From Palaemon carinicauda (taxonomy: Eukaryota; Arthropoda; Malacostraca; Decapoda; Palaemonidae), in the NCBI RefSeq assembly GCF_036898095.1, contig NC_090750.1, forward strand, positions 94,024,245 through 94,088,244: a DNA stretch of 64,000 nt. Direction: 5' to 3'. Below are positions 22,172 through 33,918 of the stretch, piece after piece. Made by a program: the position numbers and the translations under genes. The notes under the pieces were generated by a model, which was given only the letters and a program-made list of their open reading frames with translations, was not told the origin of the DNA and did not search any database. Within the stretch, counting starts at the first letter, position 1. Every line of letters starts with the position of its first letter.

Positions 22172-24383
22172 GGGTATCCTTCTGGATCAACGAGGCGGCA
22201 ATCCCCTTGATCAGCTCTTCCGGAAAGAGACACTTGGAAAGCGGAGCAAACATCAACTCCGACTTCTGACATGGTGTGATCCCCGCCGACAAGAAGGAGC
22301 AAAGGTGATCTCGCTTCTTAAGAACTCCAGACACGTACGAAGCCGCAAGCTCGCCAGACCCATCCCGAATGGGTTTGTCCATGCATGACATGATGAGCAT
22401 GGCAGAGTCCTTATCCGAAGGGGAGGTCTTTCTGCTTAACGCTCCCAAACACCAGTCCAGGAAGTTGAAGATCTCAAAAGCACGAAAAACTCCCTTCAAA
22501 AGATGGTCCATGTCCGAAAAGGTCCAGCAAATCTTGGAGCGTCTCATAGCCAGTCTGCGGGGAGAGTCTACCAGACTTGAGAAGTCGCCCTGGGCAGAGG
22601 CAGGAACTCCCAAGCCGGGATCTTCTCCCGTGGCATACCAGACGCTAGATTTGGAAGCAAGCTTGGTCGGTGGAAAGATGAAGGATGTCTTCCCAAGTTG
22701 ATTCTTGGACTGCAACCACTCTCCCAGTACCCTTAAAGCTCTCTTGGATGAGCGCGCGAGTACGAGCTTCGTAAAGGCAGGAGCTGCAGACTGCATGCCT
22801 AAAGCGAACTCAGAGGGAGGTGAGCGCGGGGTTGCAGACACAAACTGGTCCGGATACAACTCCCTAAACAGGGCAAGGACTTTCCTAAAGTCTAAGGAGG
22901 GAGGCGTAGTCTTGGGTTCCTCTATGTCGGAGTGTTGATCGTCCAAATGCGCAGCTTCGTCGTCATCAGAGACTCCTTCATCCGAATGCTGAGGAGGAAG
23001 CGGCAAAGGAGGAGAAGAAAGCTGAACGGCTGAATCCGGCAGCACGGGTGCATGCGTAGCTGCACTGGATCCAACATCATGCCGCTGCTGGTCAGTCTGA
23101 GAGCTGGCAACAACAAAAGCGGAGTGATGGTGCGTGGTGGGGACTGCCGTGGGTTGTGGAGACTGCCGCATTGCGTCAAAACACGGCAGCTTGACAGCAC
23201 CTTCCCACTGCTGATGCGGTAGCTCACGCATGTCAACGGAGGGTGCCGCACGTCGGCTAACGTCAACATGCGTCTGGCAGGGTCGACTGCGCATCGGTGG
23301 TGGAGCTCTCACAGCCGGAGTGTGGGAGCAGGCAGCCGCAGTGTCTGCTGAGCGCACAACCGTAGCAGGTTGTAGGTTAACAGGTGCAGTGTCAACCTTC
23401 TCAGCACGATACTCCTGCATGAATGAAGCTAGCTGAGTCTGCATAGACTGCAGCATAGACCACTTAGGGTCTACAGTGGTTGGTGCGGCAACAGACGGAG
23501 TGATTGCCTGCTGCGGAACCACTCTACCTCTCTTGGGAGGTGTGCAGTCTTCGGAAGACTGCGGCGAGTCCGAACTGACCCAGTGGCTACACCTGGGCCG
23601 TTGGACTCGCTCGGAAGGGACCCTGCGCTTGAGAGGTCGTGAGACCTTGGTCCAGCGTTTCTGCCGAGAAACTTCTTCCACAGACGAGGAATGAATGGGC
23701 TCACTCGTCTGTTTGTGGATGGGACGATCTCTGCAAGATACGTCCGCAACCACTGAGGGTACATCTGTACGCTGATCAAGGCCTGTCGAACCCTTTGGTC
23801 CTTCGACATTGCTTCTCCCCTGGGCTTGGGAGCTTGCAAGAGGTCCCGGACTGGGAGGACGACTGGCACGAACAGATGCACCCTCATGCGTAACACTGAC
23901 ACTGACACTTTTCACCGCACTTGCACTCACTACACTTCCCACTGCACTTTTCTCCTTCAACTCTTTGACATCGGCCAAGAGTTGATTGCGGTCATTAGCT
24001 AATGACTCCACTCTGTCACCAAGAGCCTGAATGGCACGCATCATGTCCGCCATCGAGGGTTGCTGAGAGCTAGTAGAAGGGTCGGGAGTCACCACTACAG
24101 GGGAAGGAATAGGTTGAGGGGCATGGGGAGAGGAAAAATCAAAAGAGCGAGACGAACTCCTCCTGATCCTATCCTTCTCTAGCCTACGTGCATTCTTAAG
24201 GAATTCATTAAAATCGAATTCCGAAAGCCCAGCGCATTCCTCACATCGATCTTCCAATTGACAGGATTTACCCCTACAATTGGAACAAACGGTGTGAGGA
24301 TCTATAGAGGCCTTCGGAAGACGCCTAGAACAGTCCCTAGCGCTACACTGCCTGTACTTGGGGACTTGAGTATGGTCAGACAT
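21981..24383 (-). CDS. DIRS C ORF1, Gag-like protein
   Basis: 800 residues from the ATG at 24383. The N-terminus has a Cys/His array (C13, C18, H30, C33, C36, C41, C47, C50; DPHTVCSNCRGKSC) suggesting one or two zinc sites. A probable coiled coil follows (about 130-170, ALGDRVESLANDRNQLLADV), then long Ser/Pro/Gln-rich low-complexity linkers. A conserved core is at about 590-740 (KLVLARSSKRALRVLGEWL, then FLDWCLGAL and YVSGVLKKRD), and the C-terminus is basic (RGKKKKGSK). A structural, nucleic-acid-binding role is inferred from position and composition, since DIRS ORF1 proteins are poorly characterised. It is the only complete copy in the window. Confidence 0.85.
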   Translation of the reverse strand: MSDHTQVPKYRQCSARDCSRRLPKASIDPHTVCSNCRGKSCQLEDRCEECAGLSEFDFNEFLKNARRLEKDRIRRSSSRSFDFSSPHAPQPIPSPVVVTPDPSTSSQQPSMADMMRAIQALGDRVESLANDRNQLLADVKELKEKSAVGSVVSASAVKSVSVSVTHEGASVRASRPPSPGPLASSQAQGRSNVEGPKGSTGLDQRTDVPSVVADVSCRDRPIHKQTSEPIHSSSVEEVSRQKRWTKVSRPLKRRVPSERVQRPRCSHWVSSDSPQSSEDCTPPKRGRVVPQQAITPSVAAPTTVDPKWSMLQSMQTQLASFMQEYRAEKVDTAPVNLQPATVVRSADTAAACSHTPAVRAPPPMRSRPCQTHVDVSRRAAPSVDMRELPHQQWEGAVKLPCFDAMRQSPQPTAVPTTHHHSAFVVASSQTDQQRHDVGSSAATHAPVLPDSAVQLSSPPLPLPPQHSDEGVSDDDEAAHLDDQHSDIEEPKTTPPSLDFRKVLALFRELYPDQFVSATPRSPPSEFALGMQSAAPAFTKLVLARSSKRALRVLGEWLQSKNQLGKTSFIFPPTKLASKSSVWYATGEDPGLGVPASAQGDFSSLVDSPRRLAMRRSKICWTFSDMDHLLKGVFRAFEIFNFLDWCLGALSRKTSPSDKDSAMLIMSCMDKPIRDGSGELAASYVSGVLKKRDHLCSFLSAGITPCQKSELMFAPLSKCLFPEELIKGIAASLIQKDTHDLVASSARKVTALPSVPRPRMDSPASRFIPPFRGRTSSRGGTRADSQRGKKKKGSKSSKGRV

Positions 24384-24589
24384 CTTGAATTAGCCAAGGG
24401 GGGAATCCAAAATCTATCTAAGTCGTCAACAAATAATCCAAAACTAATCAAAAAAGCTTGATAAGGTAATGATAATAACTCCTGTACAGCGAAAGCTAAT
24501 ATCTAGAGAGAATACATCACCAAAAAGCATGAAATCAACTCCAGAAACAACAGCGTATCAAGTAGGTCTTGCCGGTGGCACGACAGAGG

Positions 24590-24761
24590 AAAAATTGATT
24601 CTTGTTGACAAGAAGTACCTGAGTACCTACTCGACAGATGGCGCTGTTGTTGTACACCCCCACCTGTATAGCGATCGCTGGCGTATCCCGACCGTAGGTT
24701 TTTTCTGTCGGGCAACAGAGTTGCAGCTACATGATCATCGGGTAAGATTAATATTGAAAAA
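24590..24761 (-). repeat. DIRS C 5' inverted terminal repeat
   Basis: Inverse of 18330-18486. Transcription of the element should start in or near here, upstream of the ORF1 ATG at 24383. Confidence 0.9.
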
Positions 24762-26009
24762 GGATGCTTCCCTAATATGTTAACATCAGATAGAGTATGT
24801 ATAGATGCATACAATACATATCTATCGCAGGCACCAAGGTTTCTCGATAAGAAAACATGCCCATCTTGGTTTTAGAGTGATGTCTGTGCCTAAGCAGATG
24901 GAAAATACCTCTTATTGTAGATCTCTAACTGCCTCATCCACATTCAGTGTCTAGAAAAGAGATTCACCAGCTCAGGAGAGTTCAGGCGAGGCGAGCGATT
25001 GCCTTAAGCGCACGCTGTTGAACGCCGGGAAAATCTCTGCAATTATCTCGAGTGTACGCTGAGTGCATTGAGAGAACAATTGCTTTATGCATATCTTTCA
25101 GGTTGACTCGGGTTCGAGCCCCAGAGAAGCATGAACCTGGTTCAGGCTCTACCTACCTGTTAGGTGAAGCAGGCTCATTGACTGTGGGCAAGCAAGAGAT
25201 GTACCGCCCACCTAGGTGAAGCCGGCAAGCGGGAGACGTGGGGCACTGGGAGTGCAGCCACAGGTAAGCGAGCCTGGCTCGTGCATTTTACAACCAGTAG
25301 AGCAAGCTTAGTTGTGCAACGGAGCGCATGAGAAATGGGGATTGACCCGAGTGCTAGCTTATGATGCTCAGCTCTCAAGCAAGGTTAGCTGATCGGCACA
25401 GACAATTTGAGTGCTGAGTACTAGCTGTTGCCAAGATCTCTGCGGAGCTCCAAAGAGCTAAAGCGCTTTGGTGTCAGAACGCATGTCTCTTTGAGCTACC
25501 TGGTCAGGACAACAGCTAGCACTTGCGACAGCATCTGCCAAACAATCCCGGAGAGTTCGTGGGTTTAGAGGAAGATCCTGGCTAAAGCATATCTCTCAAG
25601 TGAAATGCTAGTTTCCCCCTAAGTTTTGTGCTGAGGCCGCTGAGAGGCAGCTTGTTAAGCAAACCTCTCAAATTGGTAAATTGATTTAATCACCATAATA
25701 AATTGCTAAAAGCAAGTTGAACACCAGACTCAGAATGCGAAGCAATTGGCTTCCAATAAGCAAGAGTAAAAACATTGAATCAACAGCACTCACTGAGATG
25801 AGAGATACTCACATGTGCACTTCAGAAAACCATGAAGGGATGGCAAATACACACAAAAGGAAAGCAGTCTGATCCTAACACTTCATAGAAGTCTAGCTTC
25901 AAGGAAGCGAGCATGAGCTTTCACCCTTGGCCAGCTTAAAGTATTAAAGGTAACATGATAACATTATTCAAGTTCTTGACTCAAAGACCATATCTTGGGT
26001 AGTGTCATA
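24762..26009. other. unclassified 1.2-kb GC-balanced interval
   Basis: No ORF above about 70 residues and no recognised motif. The sequence is less AT-rich than its surroundings and contains loosely repeated phrases ('aggtgaagcaggc' and 'aggtgaagccggc'; 'ctctcaagtgaaatgc' and 'gagaggcagcttgttaagc'). Possibly a non-coding RNA or an undescribed repeat. Confidence 0.35.
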
Positions 26010-26167
26010 GCCCCATGTACCATGGTCTTCCACCGTTTTGGGGGAGAGTTCTCTTGCGTGAGGGTACACTCGGACACACTATTCTGTCTTATTTTTCTTT
26101 CTCTTTTTTTTTAAGTTTTTATAATTTATATATGAAAGAATTAATTTAATGTTACTATTATTGAAAT
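26010..26167 (+). mobile_element. non-LTR 3' region truncated by DIRS D
   Basis: Matches 58680-58860 ('cttgggtagtg', 'accatggtcttccac', 'gagttctcttgc', 'gagggtacac', then 'taatgttactattattga'). It is cut at 26167 where element D begins. Confidence 0.7.
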
Positions 26168-26552
26168 ATCAAAAATTTTAAGTAATTTTTATTTTTCCTA
26201 ACATACTTACCAAGAACTACTTTCTTAGGAGTTACCTGTAATCTCCTCTCTACCGACCAGAGTTTTGTGTAGGGTACCCTCAATCCCGTTTTCTATGGAG
26301 GCCTACCTCGGCATTAAAGAATGTGGCCTGAGGGTAGGCTTATCGCTATGTCGATGTCCGCTTGGGTCGAAATCTTCAGTAAGTTCTATTGAAGTAGCAC
26401 AATACTTGCAAGGGAAGAGAGGCACTCGGGGAAGGAAGGGAGGGCCATTACCCGAAAGTAGTTCTCGGTAAGTAAGTTAGGAAAAATAAAAATTACTTAA
26501 AATTTTTGATTTGTTCCAACACGAATACTTACCTCGAACTACTTTCTTAGGA
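26168..26552 (-). repeat. DIRS D 3' ITR and ICR
   Basis: 26168-26225 and 26454-26510 are inverse copies. 26509-26552 is the inverse of the right terminus at 33262-33305. Confidence 0.85.
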
Positions 26553-26872
26553 GACTTACACTTTAGGAGGCGGGAGTGCTATTCTGACCTACAGACCCAG
26601 TAAGCGGAGGCCAAGAAGCCTAGGTATAACGGTACATACTAGAAAACGGACGAGAGGGTAACTACACAAAGAGCTCACATTAGTGTCTAAGTACTCACCC
26701 TTTGAAAAACTTCTTCTGATGTTGCATCCAGTAACGTAGTCGTGAAGAACATGTTATCCAATGGTACAAGTTGGTAATCTCCAATGAGGATAGGGAGCAA
26801 CTGGGTAGGATGAAAGGAAACGCACCTGTGTCTCCCGGTTGCTATCCGTGATTGAGCCTGGGGCTTTTACCG

Positions 26873-28056
26873 TTAAACCACTTGGAGGGCGGATATGACT
26901 GTTCCAATGGAGAACCCGTCTAAGGACTTCCTCGAGTAGTCCTTGAGGTAATGGGCAGTAAAGGTCGACTGGTTCGACCAAGTACCTGCCCGAAGGATCT
27001 GACCCACTGCCATGTTTTTCTCAAAGGCTAAGGACGTGCTCAGGCCTCTGATGTCACGAGGTCTGGGGGCGCCTGGCACGGCCAGGCCTTCTTCCTTGTA
27101 GGCTCTGGCAATAACTTGTCTCAACCCGAAGGAAATGGTGTTCTTGGATACTTGCTTCTTAGTAACACCCGTGGACACGAAGAGGCTCTTGATGCTTGGC
27201 CGGAGATGAGCCGTTCTTTCAATGTATTTTCTAATGGTCCGGACAGGGCATAATTTCAAATCCTCCGAATTACCCGTCTTAGGGATGGCTGGTATGGAGA
27301 AACCTTCGAACTTCGGATCCCAGACCGCTGGGTTCTGGGTCTTCGCCACAAAGGAAGGAACGAACTTGAAGGATACTTCTTTCCATCCCTTCGAATGAGA
27401 GACGTCATATGACAGCCCATGGATCTCACCTACTCTCTTAGCGGACGCCAAGGCCAGCAAGAAGACTGCCTTGAGAGTGAGATCCATGTCCACATCTTTC
27501 AAAGATTCAAAGGGGGGCCACACAACATCTTCAGGACCTTAGCTAAATCCCACTGGGGCACCCTACTCGCTTGTGGGGGGCAGGACTGATCGAAGCTCTT
27601 GACAAGCATCGCTATGTGCCTAGAGGCCCCCAGGTCGATGCCCTTCAGGAGGAAGATTTGGCCTAAGGCGGCCCGTACCCCTTTTATGGCTGGGATTGTC
27701 ATTCCCATTTTGTCTCTGAGAAATACCAGAAAATCCGCTATGTCCGGGACAGAGGCATTGAGGGGCTTTATGTGCCTCGCAGCGCACCACTTCGTGAAGG
27801 AGGCCCACTTAGCTTGGTAGACCGCAGCTGAAGACTTTCTCAGGTATAGCGACATTCTCTTAGCAGTGGATGAAGAATATCCTTCCTTCTTCAGGAATCG
27901 CTCGATAGTCTCCAGGCGTGAAGACGTAGGGACTGTGGGTTGTCGTGGAGCCTGAGAAAATGAGGTTGATGTAGAAGGTCTGACCTGTCGGGTAGAGGCC
28001 ACGGAGGTTGACTCGCCAGGTCTTTTAGGTCCGCGAACCGCTCTCTCTCCGGCCAC
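26873..28056 (-). pseudogene. DIRS D tyrosine recombinase, frameshifted and lacking catalytic His
   Basis: N-terminal frame 27499-28056 (ERFLKKEGYSSSTAKRM, core-binding helices) and C-terminal frame 26873-27523 (LALASAKRVGEIHG with the first Arg, then RPRDIRGLSTS, then TAHYLKDYSRK with the Tyr) meet at a frameshift near 27515. In related element E the second motif is RPHDIRG. Here the His codon is CGT (27056-27058), giving Arg. Loss of the H of the R-H-R-Y set suggests a dead enzyme independent of the frameshift. Confidence 0.85.
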
Positions 28057-29051
28057 CAGGGCGCTACCAAAGTCATTTTTAAGTTTCGGGCTGTCCTTAC
28101 TCTGTTGAGCACCTGCCTTATCAACGTGAAAGGGGGAAAAGCGTGACGTCTAGATTGTCCCACCTGTGCTGAAAGGCGTCTTCCAAGGCTGCCTTCGGAT
28201 CTGGTACAGGAGAACAATATACGGGGAGTTGGGCGTTCAGTTTGGTTGCAAAGAGGTCCATCACCGGGGAACCCCAACGTTGGATGATGAGCTTGGCTAC
28301 TTCTGGGAGGAGGGACCACTCTGTCCCTACTATTTGGCCCACTCTGCTGAGACCGTCGGCCAGCACGTTTTTCTTCCCGGGAATAAACCTTGCTAACAAC
28401 ACCACTTGGTTCTCTTCCGCTCAATCTAGAATCTTTATGGTGAGATCGCACAACTCCTTCGACTTCAAGCCTCCTTGCTTCTTTATGTATGCTACTACCG
28501 TGGCGTTGTCGCACATCAACGCCACGGTGTTTCCCCTTAGAAGATCTGCGAAGTGTAGGCAAGCCATCTGGACTGCCTTCAACTCCAGGACATTGATGTG
28601 GAGTCCCTTTTCCCCGTCCATCCAGGTTCCTCGCGCTGTCTCGTCGAGGAGATGGGCTCCCCATCCTTGGTTGGAGGCGTCTGTGAACAGTAGTAACTCG
28701 GGGGGGTCGTTCGCAAAGGGCATCCCCTTGAGTGAGTTCGACCGGCAATGCCACCATTCCAGGGAGGGCCTCGTGTTTGGTAGAACTGGGATTAGCACTT
28801 GTTGCGAGTCCAGTTGGCACCAGAGGTTCTTCAGGTTCCATTGCACGGCTCTGAGTCTTACTCTCCCCTGGGGAACCAGTTTCTCCAACGACACCAGGTG
28901 CCCTATCAGTCTTTTGCTCTCCTGGGGCGCCCCGATAGGAACGGGCGAATGATTTCCATGAGGTTGTTTATTCTGTCTTCTGAAGGGAAGGCTTTTCCCA
29001 GAATGGTATCTAGAGTCATTCCCAAGTATGTCATTCTGGTGGATGGTGATA

Positions 29052-29777
<726 letters not shown>

Positions 29778-30619
29778 TAGGTTTGATTTTTCCGGGTTGA
29801 TCACGATGCCCAGATCCTTGCAAAACTGGAGGAGTTTCATCCCTTGTTCCTCCACGAGGTCCTTCGAGGAGGAAAGAAGCAACCTGTCGTCCAGGTATCG
29901 GATGAGGCGAATGCCTCGTTCGTGAGCCCACACTGAGACAGTCGTGAAGACTCTCGTGAACACCTGGGGCGCTGTTGACAATCTGAAGCAAAGGGTCTTG
30001 AATTGCAGGATCTAGGAACCCCATTTCACCCGGAGAAACTTTCGACTCGAGGGGTGGACCGGAATTTGGAAGTAGGCGTCCTTGAGATCTATGGTCATCA
30101 TGTAATCTTTCTCCCTCAAGGACAGTAGGACTGACTTCGGAGTGTCCATTTTGAAATCTATCTTCTTGATGAACTTGTTAAGAGCCGACAGATCTATAAC
30201 CGGCCTCCACCCCCCCGTCGCCTTTTCTACCAGGAACAGGCGACTGTAGAAACCCGGGCCTGGGTGAAGAATTTCTTCCATGGCGCCCTTCTCCAACATG
30301 GAGGACACTTCCTCTTCAAGGGCGGTCTTCTTCAACGGGTCCTTGGGAGCCAGCCATTCCGCCCGGCTGGGCGGGATTAGAGGGGGTGGTTCTGCTAAGA
30401 ACGGTAGTCTGTAGCCCTCCTTCAGTACGGACACTGTCCAAGGCTCTGCTCCGTGAGCCTTCCATGCTTGCCAATGTAGTCTGAGGCATCCCCCAACCCG
30501 AGGCTTGGGCGGGGATAGGGGGCCTCTCACTCTATCTCCTTCTGGAGGAGCGGCCTGAACGGCCTCTCCTAGAGGCAGAATAACCTGTTCTAAAGGAGGT
30601 TGAAGATGCTGGAGCCCCC

Positions 30620-32903
30620 CTACGGGGGGGGGGGCTGAGGCGCTGAGGACCAGGAGGAAGAAGGAGCCTCTCTCCTCGTCGTGCTGGGAGAGGCCTGAGC
30701 CGTCGCAGCACTGTCTGAGACGGACCTCTTGTAGGGCGGTCTCCTTGTAGGCGTAGGCCTGGGGGTGTTCAAATCTTTCCTCTTCGAGACCTTCTCCATA
30801 ATGGTCTCGAATCCTTTTAAGGGGAACAAGGAGTCACCCCACAAGGGCAGGCTCCTCATGGCCTGAGCTTCCCTGTCTGGGACCTTCCAGGACACCTTAG
30901 CCAGGATGGTGTCTCTCTTGCGGAGTACCCAATTCGCTGTCAAGGCGAGAGACTGGTACATCAAGAACTTTAAGGTTTTACCCCCGGAGGTAATAAGTTC
31001 CCTCAGGAGGTTCTGCTGTTCCGGGTCCGCGGGGTCGAACGAGGCTTGCACACCTACTAAGGTGGAAGCAGTCCAGTCCAGCCAAGAGGAGACGTGCACC
31101 AGGTCCCTCAACATTTCTTCCATCATGGAGGCCTCCGATGGAGAAAAACAAACTGGGGCCGAAGAGGCTATATCCTCCGAGACGCCCTGACTCAGGATGT
31201 CAAGGGAAGGTTCTACTTTACAGGGGCCTGGACGACGCCCTTCCGGTACATATACCTTGCCCTGAGTCTTGAGACCCTGGAGTAATTTTGAAGAACTCTG
31301 AGTTTTGGGGGACTCGGCATTACTAGCCACCACTTTGTCTACATATTCTTGCCCTAGGACAAGATCTCGGGCTAGAAGAAGAGCTAGAGAGGTCTTAGGT
31401 TGGGTAGGGGCCTGCATTAGTCGTATAAGGCTGGACCTCCAGTAGTCTTCGTCAGTAGCTGCAGGTCCTTCAATTTTATGGTGCCTCCTGATAAGGCCAA
31501 TCACCCTTCTATAGGCCGAGTCCTCCGTTGGGGAACCCTCCCTACCGTCAGCCGAGGTCTCGGCTTGAGACTGGGGAGCCGGGTCACCGGGCATACCCAC
31601 CGGACGTCTTGTTCTTGGAGCCAGGGGCGCCGCCCTACCAAGGTACTGTACTGGACTTCTTTGGCGGAGGCGTCCGCACCAGGGGCAGGGGTTAACGCAG
31701 GCATCGTCAACTCAGCGAGGACTCTCGTCCGCTCAAGGTCTCTGGGGGACGAGGACGAGGTTCCCGTGGGCTGACCCGACAGCGGGAACCGTTCCTTCTG
31801 ACCCGAAGGCCGCACCAGCTGGGCTGGTTCGGCCAGGCTGCCCGAAAGGAAACGCGGTTCCCCCCGCTGGGCGGGGTGAACCGGAGGCTTCGAGGTCTTA
31901 TGCCTGCCTGTAGAGTCCTTCTCGCGAACTAGCTTGCGAGGGTCAAAACCGTGTTTGGAGGAAGATATCCTTGGCGAGAACTCCTTGGACCGGCGGTCCG
32001 GGGAACAACGTGCCCCTGTCTCACGGGGTACGAAGACCCAATCGCCATCCGGTGACCTACTCCTTCTGTACTTTCGTCTTGGAGAGCGGGAGCGTTTCCT
32101 GCTGTATCTGGAGCGCGACCTTGAACGGGAACGCCTGCTCCTGGACCGCTCTCTCCGACGGCGATGTTTTCTCCTGGCGTCTTCCCCCGACGAGTAATAC
32201 TCCTCTGAAGAGCCCGACGACACTGCACTTACCGTACGGCGGGCGGGAGCGGGGACAGCGGGGGACTTCATGACTCGTTGAGTGCCTGAGGTAGAAGGCT
32301 GAAGGAATTCTTCGGGGACTTCCGTGAGAGGGGTAGGGAACGATGATTGACGCCTAACGCTAGGAACCCAGGGATCCAGGCCCTCTTCCATTCGCAAAGG
32401 GGACCTACCTGGTGTCTTCGGAAGCTTCCAACCAAAGGCATCACTCCCCGTAGAACCTAACTTACCCTGGTTGTCGGCGCCTACCGAAGACCCTGAAACA
32501 CAGGCCCACGAAGGGGGTGAAGACACCGACACAACGTTACTACCCCACAAGGGGTCATCGGAGGACATGTGCCCCCGAGCACAAGGGCCGATTCTCCGGA
32601 CGCACTGCTGGGCTCTTCATTAGCCCTAGATGGACCCGCAACCCCCACTGCACCTTCACTAGACTCTTGGGGAAGATCGCTAGCTTTCCTGGGGGAACGT
32701 TTCGACGATTTCCTCTTTATAGTTCCGTAATGTACCCACTGGATATCACTCCAACCTACACACTCGGGGCACGTATCTGATGACGAACAAACCCTTCCCC
32801 TACAGGAGGAGCAAAGGGAGTGAGGGTCCACTTCAGGCTTGGAGAGGAACGCTCCACACGATTTACCGGCTCTAGGCCCCGGACAACGGCGGATTTGCTC
32901 CAT
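30620..32903 (-). pseudogene. DIRS D ORF1 (Gag-like) with RS domain, frameshifted
   Basis: The ATG at 32903 starts MEQIRRCPGPRAGKSCGAF, with the Cys/His module (DPHSLCSSCRGRVC, then CPEC) as in element C. A frame change near 32560 leads to 31501-32568, which contains an Arg/Ser-dipeptide domain at 32053-32175 (RSRSRRSRSRSRSRYSRKRS). A second change near 31590 leads to 30620-31600, holding the conserved core (SSWLDWTAST, ALTANWVLRKRDTILAKVSW). It ends in a G-run at about 30622-30635 that probably marks another slip. A Gag-like role is inferred. The frames are otherwise clean, so decay is recent or partly due to homopolymer errors. Confidence 0.75.
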
Positions 32904-33129
32904 AATGCACAAACGCAAGACACAGGCACGTAGGGAATCAAGGAATACACTGGGTAAGCACAAGGGTGGAAGGTGAACACACAGGAACACCCGGGAACAG
33001 TACACAGGAAACACAAGTTACCACGCGGGGAACACGTGGGACACACAGAACGCACACAAAGGATCGATAGAGAACGAGAGCGACGTGTTGACACGTCGCG
33101 ACCAGAGAACTTACTGGAGATGTTGACCC

Positions 33130-33305
33130 GGGCGGACATCGACCTAGCGATAAGCCTACCCTCGGGGCACATTCTTTAATGCCGAGGTAGGCCTCCATAG
33201 AAAACGGGATAGAGGGTACCCTACACAAAACTCTGGTCGGTAGAGAGGAGATTACAGGTAACTCCTAAGAAAGTAGTTCGAGGTAAGTATTCGTGTTGGA
33301 ACAAA
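33130..33305 (-). repeat. DIRS D 5' inverted terminal repeat
   Basis: Inverse of 26230-26370 plus the terminal 'gtattcgtgttggaacaaa' that recurs in inverse in the ICR. Confidence 0.85.
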
Positions 33306-33502
33306 CTGCTATTTAAATTTTTTTTTGCATATTTTTGATAATTTTTTGAGAAACTTCAGGCATTTTCCAAGAGAATGAGACCAACCTAATCTCTCTATGA
33401 TGAAAATTAAGGCTGTTAGAGCAATTTAAAAAAAATATTCTGCAAAATGTGCTTGAAAAAAAAACAACCCCTGGGGGTTAAGGGTTGGAAATTTCCAAAT
33501 AA
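33306..33502. mobile_element. piggyBac-like MITE fragment (copy 6), both ends lost
   Basis: The internal part of the 310-bp family ('cttcaggcattttccaagag', 'gggggttaagggttgg') lies between DIRS D and remnant G. The outer TTAA termini are missing on both sides. Confidence 0.85.
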
Positions 33503-33918
33503 TTTGTTTTAACAATTTGTATTTTTTCTTAAATATAAAAACCTGAGACCTTTAACAAGTATGTTTTCAACGTACATGGAACTCGGCTATTAGAATTTAT
33601 AACAAGGAATCAGTAGTTACCTGCTGGTTGCAGGAAAGCACCTCCCCAAGCACAATGAGTAGCTACTTGAACTTTAAAGACAAGGACTTGTAGTGTGGTT
33701 GAGCCAGGATCTGTAACTTAAGAGGACTCGGGTCTATGTATTGCAGTTTGGAAAAATACTTTTTATTCTAAAAATTTGTGATTTGCTCCTACACAAATAC
33801 AAGCCCTCATTCTTTAATAGGAGACTTATCCTTAAGAGGGAGGAAGTCGTGTAACCAACTGGCAGATTTACATTCCTGGGAAATGCCAAAGAACTTTGGT
33901 ACTGAATAGGAGTAAAAA
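33503..33918 (-). mobile_element. DIRS-like terminal remnant G (solo 3' ITR/ICR)
   Basis: 'aaaatttgtgatttgctcc', 'acacaaatacaagccc' and 'ttaataggagacttatcc' align with the ICR of D and E ('aaaatttttgatttgttcc', 'aacacgaatacttacc', 'ttcttaggagacttac'). A diverged inverse pair (33530-33575 against about 33718-33765) supports a 3' ITR plus ICR. The rest was removed or displaced by element E at 33919. Confidence 0.5.

Larger units (their letters stand above)
18288..24761 (-). mobile_element. DIRS1-like retrotransposon C, apparently intact
   Basis: A 6.47-kb element with both inverted terminal repeats (about 18330-18486 and 24590-24747), an ICR at 18532-18625, and three uninterrupted ORFs. No nonsense codon or frameshift is seen in the Gag-like, RT/RNase H/MT-like or tyrosine recombinase frames, and all catalytic residues are present. 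The limits are set by where the ICR stops matching each end: the left end begins aaaaatgttattttcc, the right end finishes attaatattgaaaaa. DIRS1-type elements are known to integrate without target-site duplication, and none is seen. Confidence 0.95.

Noticed and set aside
25100..25125. tRNA gene (ggttcgagcccc resembles a T-arm)
   Set aside because: No acceptor stem, D-arm or anticodon arm can be placed around it.
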